Part shown: in pieces, positions 22,895 to 31,340 of the stretch
How the letters are laid out: every line of letters begins with the position of its first letter
Position numbering within the stretch: position 1 is the stretch's first letter
NCBI GenBank assembly: GCA_019456305.1
Contig: VRUD01000032.1
Coordinates: 1-45,635, forward strand
DNA from: Cytophagales bacterium
Lineage (GTDB): Bacteria; Bacteroidota; Bacteroidia; Cytophagales; VRUD01
Direction: 5' to 3'
Length of the DNA: 45,635 nt
Notes under the pieces: generated by a model
What the model saw: only the letters and a program-made list of their open reading frames with translations
What the model was told of the DNA's origin: nothing
Databases searched by the model: none
Made by a program: the position numbers and the translations under genes

Positions 22895-24217
22895 TCATCT
22901 CTTCAAAGAAATCATTTTATTATTAAGTAGTTCGATTGTACTTTCAGCAAGGTTAATAAAAATCCTAAAACTCTCATCTGCGATCAATTTTTCATTTATT
23001 AACTGCTTGAAGGCATTTCTACGCAGTTCAGTGATCTCTTTTAAATATCTTTCACATTCATCAGTAGTTTTAAAATTCTCCACATTTTGCTCAATTTCGA
23101 GAAGCCGAATGTAATATTTATCAATTCTGTCTTTCTTCCTGTGCTTATTCCATCTTACCAGGCTTGGAATACCTCCTGCCAGTACTATAAAGATCGAAAA
23201 AAAAACTCCTATCATTTCTGCATACCTTTCAAAAAAAGAAGGCTCGTTACGTTCAAGATACATCTTTACTCCTTCGTGAAGCGGAAAATTTACTGTACCG
23301 GAACTAAAGTTTTCAGAAAGACTACCAAGCAACGGATTGTTATTACTAAGAATAGGCGCATTATTAAAAATTGATTCAACAAAATCTTTTATTATATACG
23401 GATCCATATCATCATGAGTGAGCAGCACACAATCTATAGCTATTGTTAAAACGGGTTGGCGCGGACCACTGCTGCCGTAAGTATTTTTGGGTATAATAAA
23501 ATGCCTTGCCCTTGGATAGCTCATATTAAAACCTTCCACCGTTGAGCCTTTGCCTGCCAATTCAAAGTTATCAAAGCTGTAAATAACACCGTTAAGGTTT
23601 GAAACCATATTAAAAATTCGGGAATTGTTAAAACCGGTGATCGAACAGCTTACATTAATCGAATCACCTATCAGGTTTTCACCAAAAGTGCAATAGATCA
23701 TATTAAACCCGTTGGTATCAATGTCAAATGCATTAAAAAGGATTTTCATGAATCGGGCAGTGCCGCTTGTTGTCGGGCCTATTGCAACATTTCTACCCAA
23801 TACCAGATCTTTGAGAGACTTTGGCTTTAAGCTGTCATGATAGACGATAAACAGAATTTCAGGATATACCGGCAGCATAGTTCTTATTTTAGAATCAACT
23901 ACGTTAGCTGTGACAAACTCTTCAACCCTTGTATCATTCTGAACAAAGGCAAAGTCAGCTTTTCTATCTATTAATAGCAGGCAGTTGGTTTTGGAATTGA
24001 GTTCTTTACCTTCGAGCACTTTAATTTTACCCAGCCCGTCCATTTCCCATATTTCGGCAATGCTTTTTCCGATATTATTGTAGGTTGCCCCAGGTGAGGA
24101 AGTTGCCATTACATATTCATTTCTGTTTTTGGAGCAATGGGTAAAAGTGGCAAGAATAGCAGAAAATAAGATAATGTTGACTCCTATATTTTTGTATCGA
24201 AATTCCAATGTTTTCAT
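22895..24217 (-). CDS. TAXI-type solute-binding lipoprotein with C-terminal membrane span
   Basis: A 440-residue protein. A lipoprotein signal ends at ATFTHCSKN (Cys about residue 28). Residues of about 35-310 fit the TAXI (TRAP-associated extracytoplasmic immunogenic) binding fold: ATSSPGATYNNIGKSIAEIW, ADFAFVQND and AIGPTTSGTARF. A single membrane span follows (about 335-357), then a cytoplasmic charged helical tail of some 75 residues. No TRAP permease is nearby. Instead it begins 14 bp after the DAACS carrier gene, so the two are likely co-transcribed. Confidence 0.8.
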   Translation of the reverse strand: MKTLEFRYKNIGVNIILFSAILATFTHCSKNRNEYVMATSSPGATYNNIGKSIAEIWEMDGLGKIKVLEGKELNSKTNCLLLIDRKADFAFVQNDTRVEEFVTANVVDSKIRTMLPVYPEILFIVYHDSLKPKSLKDLVLGRNVAIGPTTSGTARFMKILFNAFDIDTNGFNMIYCTFGENLIGDSINVSCSITGFNNSRIFNMVSNLNGVIYSFDNFELAGKGSTVEGFNMSYPRARHFIIPKNTYGSSGPRQPVLTIAIDCVLLTHDDMDPYIIKDFVESIFNNAPILSNNNPLLGSLSENFSSGTVNFPLHEGVKMYLERNEPSFFERYAEMIGVFFSIFIVLAGGIPSLVRWNKHRKKDRIDKYYIRLLEIEQNVENFKTTDECERYLKEITELRRNAFKQLINEKLIADESFRIFINLAESTIELLNNKMISLKR

Positions 24218-24231
24218 TGAAAACTAAGTTA

Positions 24232-25515
24232 CTAAGAAGATTTATTAATGTCAAGCTGTCCTTCCGTACTTGCAACAATTGACGCTACCGTAGCATCTCC
24301 GGTAATGTTAACCACTGTTCTGCACATATCCAGGGGTCTGTCCATGGCAAATATCAAGGCGATCCCGGCAGGATCAATGCCGATAGCCTGCAATACGATC
24401 ACCAGCATTACTGTTCCGGCACCAGGTACAGCAGCAGCTCCGATGGAAGCCAAAGTAGCAGTTAAAACAATGGTCAGTTGATGAGCAATGGTTAAGTCAT
24501 GCCCAAATGCCTGGGCAATAAATACAGCAGCAATGGACTGGTATAGGCTGGTACCATCCATATTAATGGTAGCTCCCAATGGTAAAGCAAAGCTGGTTAT
24601 TTCTTTAGAAACTCCCAGATCTTCTTCACATTGTTTCATCGTTACGGGCAGGGTTGCAGCGCTGGAGCTTGTAGAAAAAGCTACCAATTGAGCAGGTATG
24701 ATGCCTTTAAAAAAAGTTCCATATTTCATTTTTGTGAAGACCCGGAGAACAGAAGGATAAAGGATATAAGCCAGGAATACCAAACCGATTATTACTGTAA
24801 AGGAGTAGATCAATAATGCTGTTAGAAGCTCTAATACATCCCCGGAAAAATCTACGATGATGCCTGCTAATAATGCAAATACGCCAATCGGTGCGGCTTT
24901 CATAACTATTTCTACTACTTTTATAATCGCCTCAAACACCCCATCAAAGAAATCTATGACGGGGCCTGCCTTATTTTCAGGTATTAGCACCAGTGCAAAT
25001 CCAAACAGGATAGCAAAGAAAATGACCTGGAGCATATTTTTGTTGTCCTGAAAAGAGAAAAATATATTTTTGGGAACAATATCAACAAAAAAATCAAGCG
25101 GACCCCTTTCTTTATATTGGTCAGCCGTTTGCTGTTTTTCAAAAGCTTTTGATGCATACTGTTCCTTAAGCTGCTCTTTTTTTTCTTCAGAAAAAGTATC
25201 ACCGGGCCTGATCGTGTTTACAAGTAAAAGACCGATGCCTACAGCCACAACCGTTGTGACAAGGTAAAGTCCAATGGTTTTTCCGCCAATCCTGGAGAGC
25301 TTTGCTACATCACTCAGACTAGATACTCCTTTTATCAGGGATGCTAATACCAAAGGAACAGCAATGAGCATCAGCAGGTTGATAAAGATGGTTCCAAAGG
25401 GCTTGATCCATAATTTTGTAAATTCAGTCCAGCCGAATGAAATTGCTGCCAGGCCCCATATTATTCCAAGCACCAGGCCAATGAGGATTTTCCAGTGTAT
25501 TGCTATTTTTTTCAT
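24232..25515 (-). CDS. Dicarboxylate/amino acid:cation symporter (DAACS family)
   Basis: A 427-residue carrier of the GltP/DctA type. It has the N-terminal hydrophobic spans, the serine-rich re-entrant loop AFSTSSSAATLPVTMK, the INMDGTSLYQSIAAVFIAQA motif and the DRPLDMCRTVVNITGD motif, all central to substrate and Na+/H+ binding. It likely imports glutamate, aspartate or C4-dicarboxylates. A charged loop of about 50 residues (EEKKEQLKEQYASKAFEKQQ) between spans 3 and 4 is longer than in GltP. First gene of a probable operon with the TAXI protein. Confidence 0.92.
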   Translation of the reverse strand: MKKIAIHWKILIGLVLGIIWGLAAISFGWTEFTKLWIKPFGTIFINLLMLIAVPLVLASLIKGVSSLSDVAKLSRIGGKTIGLYLVTTVVAVGIGLLLVNTIRPGDTFSEEKKEQLKEQYASKAFEKQQTADQYKERGPLDFFVDIVPKNIFFSFQDNKNMLQVIFFAILFGFALVLIPENKAGPVIDFFDGVFEAIIKVVEIVMKAAPIGVFALLAGIIVDFSGDVLELLTALLIYSFTVIIGLVFLAYILYPSVLRVFTKMKYGTFFKGIIPAQLVAFSTSSSAATLPVTMKQCEEDLGVSKEITSFALPLGATINMDGTSLYQSIAAVFIAQAFGHDLTIAHQLTIVLTATLASIGAAAVPGAGTVMLVIVLQAIGIDPAGIALIFAMDRPLDMCRTVVNITGDATVASIVASTEGQLDINKSS

Positions 25516-25531
25516 AAATTAGGTGGAATTC

Positions 25532-25654
25532 TTATTCAGGTATCTCACTTAGAAATTCCTTAAGCTCTTTATCAGAAATATCATCTTTTTCGCCCTTACT
25601 ATAAATAGAAAACATATAGACGGTTTGTTTAACAATTTTAACTTTGGTAATCAC
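25532..25654 (-). pseudogene. RelE/HigB-like toxin C-terminal remnant
   Basis: A 40-codon frame from a possible GTG, VITKVKIVKQTVYMFSIYSK then GEKDDISDKELKEFLSEIPE. This is like the C-terminal third of RelE-superfamily toxins (IYSK-KEDL). It overlaps the end of the antitoxin gene. The upstream two thirds of the toxin are missing, so it is probably inactive. Confidence 0.6.
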
Positions 25655-25883
25655 TATTTATAAAATCTTTAGCAGGTCTGGATTTCAGCTTACCTTGTTC
25701 AATAAGTTGAACTTCTTTAAGCCCTTGTCTAATGTTTTCTAAAATTTCTTCTTTGGTAGGCTCCTTATATTCTTCTTCATCCAAAGCGTTATTTAATTGC
25801 TTTTGAATAGTCTGCCATTCTTTAATTGGCAGCACTACGGCAGTTGTTTTGCCCTTATTATCGATAAGGTATTGGATGCTCAT
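25638..25883 (-). CDS. Antitoxin of a RelE-type pair
   Basis: An 81-residue protein: MSIQYLIDNKGKTTAVVLPI then KEWQTIQKQL, an acidic helix DEEEYKEPTKEEILENIRQG and SRPAKDFINSDYQS. This is the Phd/YefM-like or small antitoxin type common before RelE toxins in Bacteroidota. Its toxin is only a remnant, so it stands as an orphan antitoxin. The gap 25884-25967 before aroC shows nothing. Confidence 0.72.
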   Translation of the reverse strand: MSIQYLIDNKGKTTAVVLPIKEWQTIQKQLNNALDEEEYKEPTKEEILENIRQGLKEVQLIEQGKLKSRPAKDFINSDYQS

Positions 25884-25967
25884 TTTTTCTTAATTTTATT
25901 GAAGATAGATACAAAGGTAAACAATTATTATTTATTTGCCAAATGACAAATAAGCTTACTTTTAAAA

Positions 25968-27056
25968 TTATAATAAGTTTTCAATTTTAGAAATTTTATT
26001 CCTCAAATAAAAATCCGCCAATACAATTGCCGCCATTGCCTCTACAATAGGCACAGCTCTCGGCACCACACAGGGGTCGTGCCTGCCTTTACCTTCTATA
26101 ATAACTTTGTTCCCTTTCTCATCAATACTTTCCTGGTCTTTCATAATGGTAGCCACAGGCTTGAAGGCAACCCTGAAATAAATATCCTGGCCATTGGAGA
26201 TGCCTCCCTGGATACCTCCTGAAAAATTTGTTTTGGTTTTAACCTTGCCATTTTCTGTATAAAAAGCGTCATTATGCTCTGAACCGTACATCCTTACTCC
26301 CTCAAAACCGCTGCCATATTCAAAACCTTTTACGGCATTGATGCTGAGCATAGCTTTGGCTAATTCGGCCTGAAGCTTATCAAACACCGGCTCTCCTAGC
26401 CCGGTTGGTACGCCCTGGATGACGCAAGTTATTACACCGCCGGTAGTATCCCTGCTTTTCCTGGTTTTTTCAATGTAGCCAACCATCAGATCTGCGGTTT
26501 CTTTATCAGGGCATCTTACCATGTTACGTTCTGTTTGCGACAAATCCAATGCTTTATAATCTTTTGTTAATTCTATCGGACCCACCTGCGAAACAAAAGC
26601 ACGAATATTCATATCAATTTCAGATAACAACTGTTTAGCAACAGCCCCGGCAGCTACTCTTACAGCAGTTTCGCGTGCAGAGCTGCGTCCCCCACCTCTA
26701 TAGTCTCTTATGCCATACTTTTCCTGGTAAACATAATCTGCATGGGAAGGGCGGAATTTATCCGCAATATGAGCATAGTCCTGAGATTTTGCATCTTTAT
26801 TCCGGATCAGCATAGAAATGGGTGTACCCAAAGTAGTACACTCAAAAATTCCTGAAAGGATTTGTACTTCATCCCCTTCTTTACGGTGAGACGTTATGCT
26901 GGATTGGCCGGGTTTTCTTCTATCCAGCTCTTTTTGTATAAATGAAAGATCAATTTTAATACCCGCAGGGCAGCCATCTATTACTACCCCGATTGCTTTG
27001 CCGTGTGATTCTCCGTAAGTGGTGATTTTGAAGATTTTTCCGTAGGAGTTGCTCAT
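25968..27056 (-). CDS. aroC: Chorismate synthase
   Basis: A 362-residue enzyme that converts 5-enolpyruvylshikimate-3-phosphate to chorismate with reduced FMN, the last step of the shikimate pathway. All three family signatures are present: [18 protein letters not shown] near the N-terminus, [20 protein letters not shown] at about 128-147, and [19 protein letters not shown] near the C-terminus. Length is normal. No other shikimate gene is adjacent. The 5' gap to batD holds a composite inverted repeat. Confidence 0.97.
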   Translation of the reverse strand: MSNSYGKIFKITTYGESHGKAIGVVIDGCPAGIKIDLSFIQKELDRRKPGQSSITSHRKEGDEVQILSGIFECTTLGTPISMLIRNKDAKSQDYAHIADKFRPSHADYVYQEKYGIRDYRGGGRSSARETAVRVAAGAVAKQLLSEIDMNIRAFVSQVGPIELTKDYKALDLSQTERNMVRCPDKETADLMVGYIEKTRKSRDTTGGVITCVIQGVPTGLGEPVFDKLQAELAKAMLSINAVKGFEYGSGFEGVRMYGSEHNDAFYTENGKVKTKTNFSGGIQGGISNGQDIYFRVAFKPVATIMKDQESIDEKGNKVIIEGKGRHDPCVVPRAVPIVEAMAAIVLADFYLRNKISKIENLL

Positions 27057-27088
27057 ATTAATTCTCTGATGCCAATATAATTATTTAT

Positions 27089-27199
27089 AATGCTAATCCC
27101 GAGTACTCGGGACTAATTATACGAATATTTTTACTCTGCTTCTTAATATAGATTTCATTATTAGTATCATTAGTCCCGCATATTTGCGGGATTAGCATT
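27089..27199. repeat. Composite inverted repeat with two different TCCCG...CGGGA cores
   Basis: Left arm AATGCTAA + TCCCG-AGTACT-CGGGA + CTAAT (27089-27117); right arm ATTAG + TCCCG-CATATTTG-CGGGA + TTAGCATT (27169-27199). The arms are complementary outside the cores, while each core is its own palindrome. It fills the gap between aroC and batD. Confidence 0.87.
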
Positions 27200-27211
27200 T
27201 TTTTATTAGTA

Positions 27212-28654
27212 TCATTTCTTAAACATAAAAATCGCAGTAACCACTACCATGAGCAATATCAGCACATTCACTATCAGGTTAATATACCCGTTACTATTCA
27301 AACTGATGAGTGTATTGTCTTCAAAAGGAATATTATTATAAAAGCTTCCAAGATCATTAGAGCTGATATAAGTATTCTTAAAGCTCTCCCCCGTAACATT
27401 TATTTTAATATCTGAGCGTAGCGTATCATACTGCTCTTTCCAGGGATTAAAGTATATCCAGCTAAAATAGTTACCCAGGTTATATTCACCCGGCTCTTTG
27501 GGAATAGCATAATAGCTAAACAACTTTTCACCCACCACGCGTCCATAGCTTCGCCTGATGCTCTGCCTGATATTGGGCGGATAAAATTCAATCCTGATAT
27601 CTTTAGGTATTTCAGGGTTGTTTACCGCTGAAATATTTCCTTCACCTACAACCTTAAAATTGTAAGTAAAACTTTCACCGGTATTAATTTCTTTAGCTCC
27701 TGTTTCTTCTTCCAGCCTGTAAATACCCACAGAAACAATATCTTTCAAGGGATGGGGAGGGAGCTCTTTGACATTGATTATTTTGGGTTTGGTCCAGAAG
27801 GTTTTAAAATCCTGTTTCTTGTTGTTACCGAAGAAAGAAGGATTTTTTGCTACCTTGTACTTTATCATTTTCAGACCAACCGAAGGGAACTGCAGGGGTT
27901 CTGTATTGAGCGGGAAAAAAGCAGATTCATAAATCCTGTACCTCGTATATGGCTTATTGTTTATTTTGACAGGCTCAGGCTGCACTTGTTCAATACCGAA
28001 ATTTTCTTCCCAGCAGTTTTCCGGCTTTATTTTTTTTATCATATCAGTAAGTTGTTTACCCAGCTCATAAAAGTGCATTTCCGCTCTGTTCCTGGCTGAA
28101 ACGTACAGAGCCAGTGAGGTAGTCACACCTTCACCTACGTAAACTTCATCTTTATTGGTGGTGAGTGCAAAAAAAGCATCTTCCTTCACATTAATAAATT
28201 CTTCAGGTTGACTTTTTTTACCGAAAAAGCGACCAAAGGGATCAAAAGCGAACGGATCATGTTGTTTTTGTTGTTTTGGGGGTCCTACCTTGATGATAGT
28301 TCCGTTTGAAGTGACTTTTTTCTCATTAATTACCATTGTAAATGGCTTTAACGGAAGTGTGCCTTCCCTCTCAGGCAAATAATTTTGAGTGATGCTTTGT
28401 GAAGAAGTGATCTTTCCGCTGATGATATTTGTAGTTTGAGAGGAAGAAGTACCTCTTTTAATAAACCCCGGAATATCAGGAAACGGGCTGTATTTTTTCA
28501 GGCCCTGATTTTTTACAGTGATCGTGATTGTAAACATTTCATTGGAGGCGATGTTATTTTTTCCCAACTTTATTGAAGCTTCCTGAGCTTTGGAAATATT
28601 CCAAAAAATTATTAATAGTGAAATGAACAAAAATGCTGTTTTTCGTTTGATCAT
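27212..28654 (-). CDS. batD: BatD-like protein
   Basis: About 480 residues from the ATG at 28654, which gives a proper signal peptide (MIKRKTAFLFISLLIIFW, ending near SKAQ). An in-frame ATG at 28747 would add 31 residues not resembling a leader. The product has several beta-sandwich domains (GKNNIASNEMFTITITVKNQ), the Bat-type segment DPFAFDPFGRFFGKK, and a C-terminal membrane span (NLIVNVLILLMVVVTAIFMF). BatD belongs to the Bat 'aerotolerance' group in Bacteroidota; the rest of the bat operon is not adjacent. Function is a membrane-anchored periplasmic protein of unclear role. Confidence 0.87.
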   Translation of the reverse strand: MIKRKTAFLFISLLIIFWNISKAQEASIKLGKNNIASNEMFTITITVKNQGLKKYSPFPDIPGFIKRGTSSSQTTNIISGKITSSQSITQNYLPEREGTLPLKPFTMVINEKKVTSNGTIIKVGPPKQQKQHDPFAFDPFGRFFGKKSQPEEFINVKEDAFFALTTNKDEVYVGEGVTTSLALYVSARNRAEMHFYELGKQLTDMIKKIKPENCWEENFGIEQVQPEPVKINNKPYTRYRIYESAFFPLNTEPLQFPSVGLKMIKYKVAKNPSFFGNNKKQDFKTFWTKPKIINVKELPPHPLKDIVSVGIYRLEEETGAKEINTGESFTYNFKVVGEGNISAVNNPEIPKDIRIEFYPPNIRQSIRRSYGRVVGEKLFSYYAIPKEPGEYNLGNYFSWIYFNPWKEQYDTLRSDIKINVTGESFKNTYISSNDLGSFYNNIPFEDNTLISLNSNGYINLIVNVLILLMVVVTAIFMFKK

Positions 28655-28815
28655 AAGTAACGTAACAACTTGTCCAGCCTTTTCCCTAGGTACTCTCTGT
28701 GGAAAATTCAGGATCCTTGTTGCAGTTAATGTATTGAAAGAATGCAAAAATACAAAAATAATGATAAGCCGGTATTGATGTAAAAATTATATTAAAAAAA
28801 ATTAACACTATTTCT

Positions 28816-28845
28816 TTTGCATTATAAATGAATTACTTATATTTG
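28816..28845 (+). promoter_or_regulatory. Bacteroidota promoter for rplM-rpsI
   Basis: TTTG (28816-28819), 18 bp, then TATATTTG (28838-28845). Both match the -33/-7 consensus and spacing. The predicted start of transcription is near 28850, giving a leader of about 120 nt that contains two hairpins. Confidence 0.7.
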
Positions 28846-28883
28846 CCACCCTTTTTACAGCGTGTTTGAAGTAACACTAAAAA

Positions 28884-28953
28884 AGTTGGCAATTGGCAAT
28901 TGGCAATTTGAGCTCTAATTGCCAACTGCCTTTTGCTCCCGCCTGAGGCGGGA
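28884..28953. repeat. Leader hairpins of rplM: GGCAATT words and TCCCGCC-TGA-GGCGGGA
   Basis: AGTTGGCAATT (28884-28894) with extra GGCAATT copies pairs with AATTGCCAACT (28917-28927). A second perfect 7-bp palindrome at 28937-28953 follows, ending 15 bp before the rplM ATG. Both lie in the predicted mRNA leader and could affect ribosomal protein expression, or be neutral repeats. Confidence 0.8.
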
Positions 28954-28968
28954 CCAACTATTTTTTTA

Positions 28969-29412
28969 ATGGATTATCTAAGTTATAAAACTATTTCGGC
29001 AAATAAAGCAACCGTAAAAAAGAATTGGTTTATTGTAAATGCCGATGGTGCGATTTTAGGCAGGTTATCAAGCAGGGTTGCAAGTATGATCAGGGGAAAA
29101 CATAAAACCTATTTCACACCGCATGTAGATTGTGGAGACAAAGTGATTGTGATCAATGCAGAAAAGGTGCGGCTTACAGGAAGGAAATGGGATAAAAGAG
29201 AGTATTTTTCTCATTCAGGCTATCCTGGGAGCCAAAAAAGAACAACTCCGCGACAATTGGTAGCAAAGTCTCCGCCAAAACTCATTGAGAGAGCCGTAAA
29301 AGGGATGTTGCCCAAAAACAGGTTAGGGAGAAAATTATTTAAGAACTTATATGTTTATGAAGGCAGTAAGCATCCTCACGACATTCAGCAACCGAAAGAA
29401 CTAAAATTTTAA
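28969..29412 (+). CDS. rplM: 50S ribosomal protein L13
   Basis: A 147-residue L13. The start MDYLSYKTISANKATVKKNW matches the Bacteroidota L13 N-terminus. A more upstream ATG at 28933 would add residues read from a palindromic repeat (LPPEAGPT) and is rejected. Conserved segments include DGAILGRLSSRVASMIRGKH, TPHVDCGDKVIVINA, REYFSHSGYPG and VKGMLPKNRLGR. It is the first gene of the usual rplM-rpsI operon, with a 14-bp gap to rpsI. The promoter is at 28816-28845. Confidence 0.97.
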   Translation: MDYLSYKTISANKATVKKNWFIVNADGAILGRLSSRVASMIRGKHKTYFTPHVDCGDKVIVINAEKVRLTGRKWDKREYFSHSGYPGSQKRTTPRQLVAKSPPKLIERAVKGMLPKNRLGRKLFKNLYVYEGSKHPHDIQQPKELKF

Positions 29413-29426
29413 TTACTAAGTAAACC

Positions 29427-29813
29427 ATGAAATCAATAAACACAGTAGGCAGAAGAAAAACATCAATAGCAAGAATTTATTTGAAACCAGGCAATGGTGA
29501 AATTCTCATAAATAAAAAAGATTATAAACAATACTTTCCTACTTTTTTGCTTCAGCATGTTATAGATCAACCAATGAATGCTGTAGAAGAAAAAGACAAA
29601 TACGATATAAAGATCAATGTTAAAGGCGGGGGAGTTAACAGCCAGGCAGAAGCAGTTAGAATGGCTGTTGCCAGGGCGCTATGCGAAGTAAATTCAGAAT
29701 ACCGCCCAACACTAAAGAAGGAAGGTTTTCTGAAAAGAGACCCCAGGATGGTTGAGCGTAAGAAATACGGTAAAAGAAAAGCCAGGAGGAGTTTCCAGTG
29801 GTGTAAACGTTAG
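29427..29813 (+). CDS. rpsI: 30S ribosomal protein S9
   Basis: A 128-residue S9. MKSINTVGRRKTSIARIYLK is the standard start; VKGGGVNSQAEAVRMAVARA and KKEGFLKRDPRMVERKKYGK are the conserved core, and the C-terminal QWCKR keeps the basic tail that reaches the P-site tRNA. It is co-transcribed with rplM. Length is normal. Confidence 0.97.
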   Translation: MKSINTVGRRKTSIARIYLKPGNGEILINKKDYKQYFPTFLLQHVIDQPMNAVEEKDKYDIKINVKGGGVNSQAEAVRMAVARALCEVNSEYRPTLKKEGFLKRDPRMVERKKYGKRKARRSFQWCKR

Positions 29814-29883
29814 AACATAAATTCGCAAGTTGATTAAAAAATAAAATTACTAAAAATTGAACAAAGTAAAAATTATATAAAGC

Positions 29884-29962
29884 TACTGGGTGCTTGGCAC
29901 TGGGTACTCGGAAAACGAAGTGACAATGAATATCGACAACCCAGAACCAAGTACCCAGAACC
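29884..29962. repeat. Inverted repeat of CTGGGTACTTGG words
   Basis: Two to three degenerate copies of TACTGGGTGCTTGG on the left, and CCCAGAACCAAGTACCCAG on the right. It lies in the 237-bp gap between rpsI and rpsB; the remaining bases up to 30050 are A/T-rich without clear signals. Confidence 0.8.
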
Positions 29963-30050
29963 TGATTATTAAAAACAAGAAAGATAAATTGAAGTACAAA
30001 TGTTTAAAAACATTGAGATTTCGATACTATAAATTATAAATTACAAATCT

Positions 30051-31187
30051 ATGTCCAACAATATCGGTCACAAAGAATTATTAGACGCAGGGGTTCATTT
30101 TGGTCATTTGGCAAGAAAATGGGATCCCAGGATGGCTCCCTATATTTTTATGGAGCGAAATGGGATACACATCATTGATCTGAATAAAACCATTGAATGT
30201 TTAAAGGAAGCCACAACATCAATTAAAAATGTAGCCCGAACTGGCAGAAAGATCCTTTTTGTAGCAACTAAAAAACAGGCAAAAGGTGCTATCCAGGAGG
30301 AAGCAAAAAGGCTGAGGATGCCTTATGTAACTGAAAGATGGCTTGGGGGAATGCTTACAAATTTTGCTACTATAAGGAAATCCATTAAAAAAATGACTGC
30401 TTTGGATAGGATGATGAAGGAAGATACCTATAAGAACTTTACAAAAAAAGAGCGTTTGATGAAGACAAGAAAAAAGGAAAAAATCGAAAGAGTTTTAGGT
30501 GGCATCAGTGAACTCAACCGGCTCCCTACAGCATTATTTGTAGTAGATGTGAAAAAAGAATTTATTGCCGTTAATGAAGCTACTAAATTGAATATCCCGG
30601 TATATGGGATGGTAGATACGAACTCCAATCCTGAGCAAATTCAATTTGCTATCCCATCTAACGATGATGCATCAAAAGCAATTGCTGTTATAACCTCTAT
30701 ATTCGGTAAAGCAATTGAAGAAGGACTGGAAGAAAGGAAGAAGATTAGGGAAGAAGAACATAAATCCAGGGAAGGGCAGACTGAAGGATCTGATGATACC
30801 GGGGAAAGCCAGCCTGACGACCTGTCCAGCGCTGCAAGTCGGAAAGATCAGGAAGCCATAAAGGTACAAACAGACAATGAAGGCTCAGAAGTAAAACAAT
30901 CCCGGGTATTCGGGACTGGTACGCACGATCCCGCCTTCAAAAAAGAAAAAAATTCCCCCTCTCACCCGGGAGACAAAACCTTAGTGCAGGCAGGTGGAGA
31001 AGTTGAAAAGAAGGCAGTAAAAAATGAAACTCCCGGAAAAGAAAAACCTAAGAGAATAAGAAAGCCTGTTTCGGCTGGCTCCACACAAGCAACAAGTGAT
31101 AGCAAAGGAACTAAAACAATAAAAAAGAAAGCAAAAAAAGAAGCTGGGAAAAACGAAAAAGCAAAGAAAGAACCTGTGAAAGTATAA
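30051..31187 (+). CDS. rpsB: 30S ribosomal protein S2 with long C-terminal extension
   Basis: A 378-residue S2, against about 250-260 usual. The core ends near residue 225 (FAIPSNDDASKAIAVITSIF). Conserved segments include LLDAGVHFGHLARKWDPRMA, IHIIDLNKTIE and RWLGGMLTNFATIRKSI. The remaining 150 residues are low-complexity, charged and Lys/Glu-rich. Within them SRVFGTGTHDPA is encoded at 30900-30935 around a TCCCG-GGTATT-CGGGA palindrome. tsf follows, as is standard for the rpsB-tsf operon. The extension is likely disordered and at the solvent side. Confidence 0.95.
   Translation: MSNNIGHKELLDAGVHFGHLARKWDPRMAPYIFMERNGIHIIDLNKTIECLKEATTSIKNVARTGRKILFVATKKQAKGAIQEEAKRLRMPYVTERWLGGMLTNFATIRKSIKKMTALDRMMKEDTYKNFTKKERLMKTRKKEKIERVLGGISELNRLPTALFVVDVKKEFIAVNEATKLNIPVYGMVDTNSNPEQIQFAIPSNDDASKAIAVITSIFGKAIEEGLEERKKIREEEHKSREGQTEGSDDTGESQPDDLSSAASRKDQEAIKVQTDNEGSEVKQSRVFGTGTHDPAFKKEKNSPSHPGDKTLVQAGGEVEKKAVKNETPGKEKPKRIRKPVSAGSTQATSDSKGTKTIKKKAKKEAGKNEKAKKEPVKV
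30900..30915. repeat. TCCCG-GGTATT-CGGGA palindrome inside rpsB
   Basis: A member of the TCCCG...CGGGA family, with 5-bp arms, within the low-complexity 3' extension of rpsB, read in frame as part of SRVFG. Confidence 0.6.
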
Positions 31188-31224
31188 ATTCAACGTGTTC
31201 AGGTATTCGTGTGTTAATGCTATC

Positions 31225-31308
31225 TGTAGCAACAATTTAGTTTTGCAACATTAATTTGTAATAATATATTTTATGATTACAATATTGCGTAATTAAATTG
31301 TTGCTACA
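31225..31308. repeat. Large hairpin between rpsB and tsf
   Basis: Perfect 15-bp arms, TGTAGCAACAATTTA and its complement, with partly complementary inner sequence (TTGCAACATTAATTTG / ATTACAATATTGCG). Outside it lie GTTCAGGTATTCGTGTGTT and GAACACATGAACACA words that also pair in part. It could be a processing or attenuation site between the two genes. Confidence 0.8.
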
Positions 31309-31340
31309 CTATCTCTCTTGAACACATGAACACATTCAAA

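Noticed and set aside
28933-28968. Upstream ATG for rplM
   Set aside because: It would add residues read from a TCCCGCC-TGA-GGCGGGA palindrome; L13 proteins of this phylum begin MD-LSYKT as at 28969.
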